Shown: in pieces, positions 63,928 through 64,000 of the stretch
Layout of the letters: each line of letters opens with the position of its first letter
Position numbering within the stretch: the stretch's first letter is position 1
Assembly (NCBI GenBank): GCA_947503305.1
Contig: CANNDF010000006.1
Location: 1-64,000 of the forward strand
DNA: 64,000 nt
Origin: an uncultured Dokdonia sp.
GTDB lineage: Bacteria; Bacteroidota; Bacteroidia; Flavobacteriales; Flavobacteriaceae
Direction: 5' to 3'
Made by a program: the position numbers and the translations under genes
Notes under the pieces: model-generated
Database searches by the model: none
The model's input: only the letters and a program-made list of their open reading frames with translations
Told to the model about the DNA's origin: nothing

Positions 63928-64000
63928 TTTGGGTACAACATTTATTCTTATAGATATTACTTTGATTTAATCTCAAATCATATTTATCATTACCTAAGAT

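Overview
The window looks like chromosomal DNA of a marine-type Flavobacteriaceae (Bacteroidota). The supporting signs are AT-rich sequence, type IX secretion (PorP/SprF tail and two proteins with C-terminal sorting domains), BlaI/M56 pairs with TonB-like tails, TAnnTTTG-type promoters, frequent UUG starts and typical Bacteroidota DUF families. I see no insertion sequence, prophage or CRISPR array. I cannot name the species.

Layout. 1-2.4 kb: end of a PorP/SprF gene and an OmpA/TPR/propeller protein. 3.1-6.7 kb: a BlaI-M56 sensor operon behind a 40-bp perfect palindrome, followed by a TPR protein and a small TonB-tail lipoprotein. 6.7-18.3 kb: mostly housekeeping genes (glycosyltransferase and flippase-like pair, RuvC, HemW, cyclase, DUF4260, DUF4230, P-loop protein, transglutaminase, YjbR, membrane MutS-like ATPase, VOC protein, YdjM-like protein). 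18.4-29.8 kb: a trans-4-hydroxy-L-proline catabolic cluster (AraC regulator, DapA-type deaminase, semialdehyde dehydrogenase, 4-hydroxyproline 2-epimerase, FAD oxidase), interrupted by two secreted-protein genes.

30.7-51.7 kb is the most interesting part. Five consecutive genes encode a receiver, an H-NOX haem protein, a PAS-PAS histidine kinase, an Hpt protein and a REC-LytTR regulator. Together they look like a complete nitric-oxide-type phosphorelay. Around and after them lie genes that look like an exopolysaccharide machine: TPR/beta-barrel exporter, STAS-like small protein, Wzx-like flippase, GT4 and GT2 glycosyltransferases, a giant PTPS-related membrane protein, a glycoside hydrolase and mannose-6-phosphate isomerase. 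Five promoters in this region carry LytTR-type boxes with a 21-bp period, and each has a Bacteroidota -7 element 39-40 bp downstream of the last box. This ties the H-NOX relay (including its own promoter) to the polysaccharide genes and to a secreted T9SS protein. I infer an H-NOX-to-LytTR circuit controlling an envelope or exopolysaccharide programme.

51.7-64 kb: DUF4407, DinB, a serine hydrolase, a second BlaI-M56 pair with two canonical BlaI dyads, a TetR-SDR pair with matching operators, a radical SAM protein, a DoxX-like membrane protein, an M20 dipeptidase and tRNA-Leu(UAG).

Across the whole window a 14-bp perfect palindrome, GCTTTCGCGAAAGC, occurs 12 times (9 times inside genes, in three reading frames). 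This is far above chance and no annotated gene explains it.
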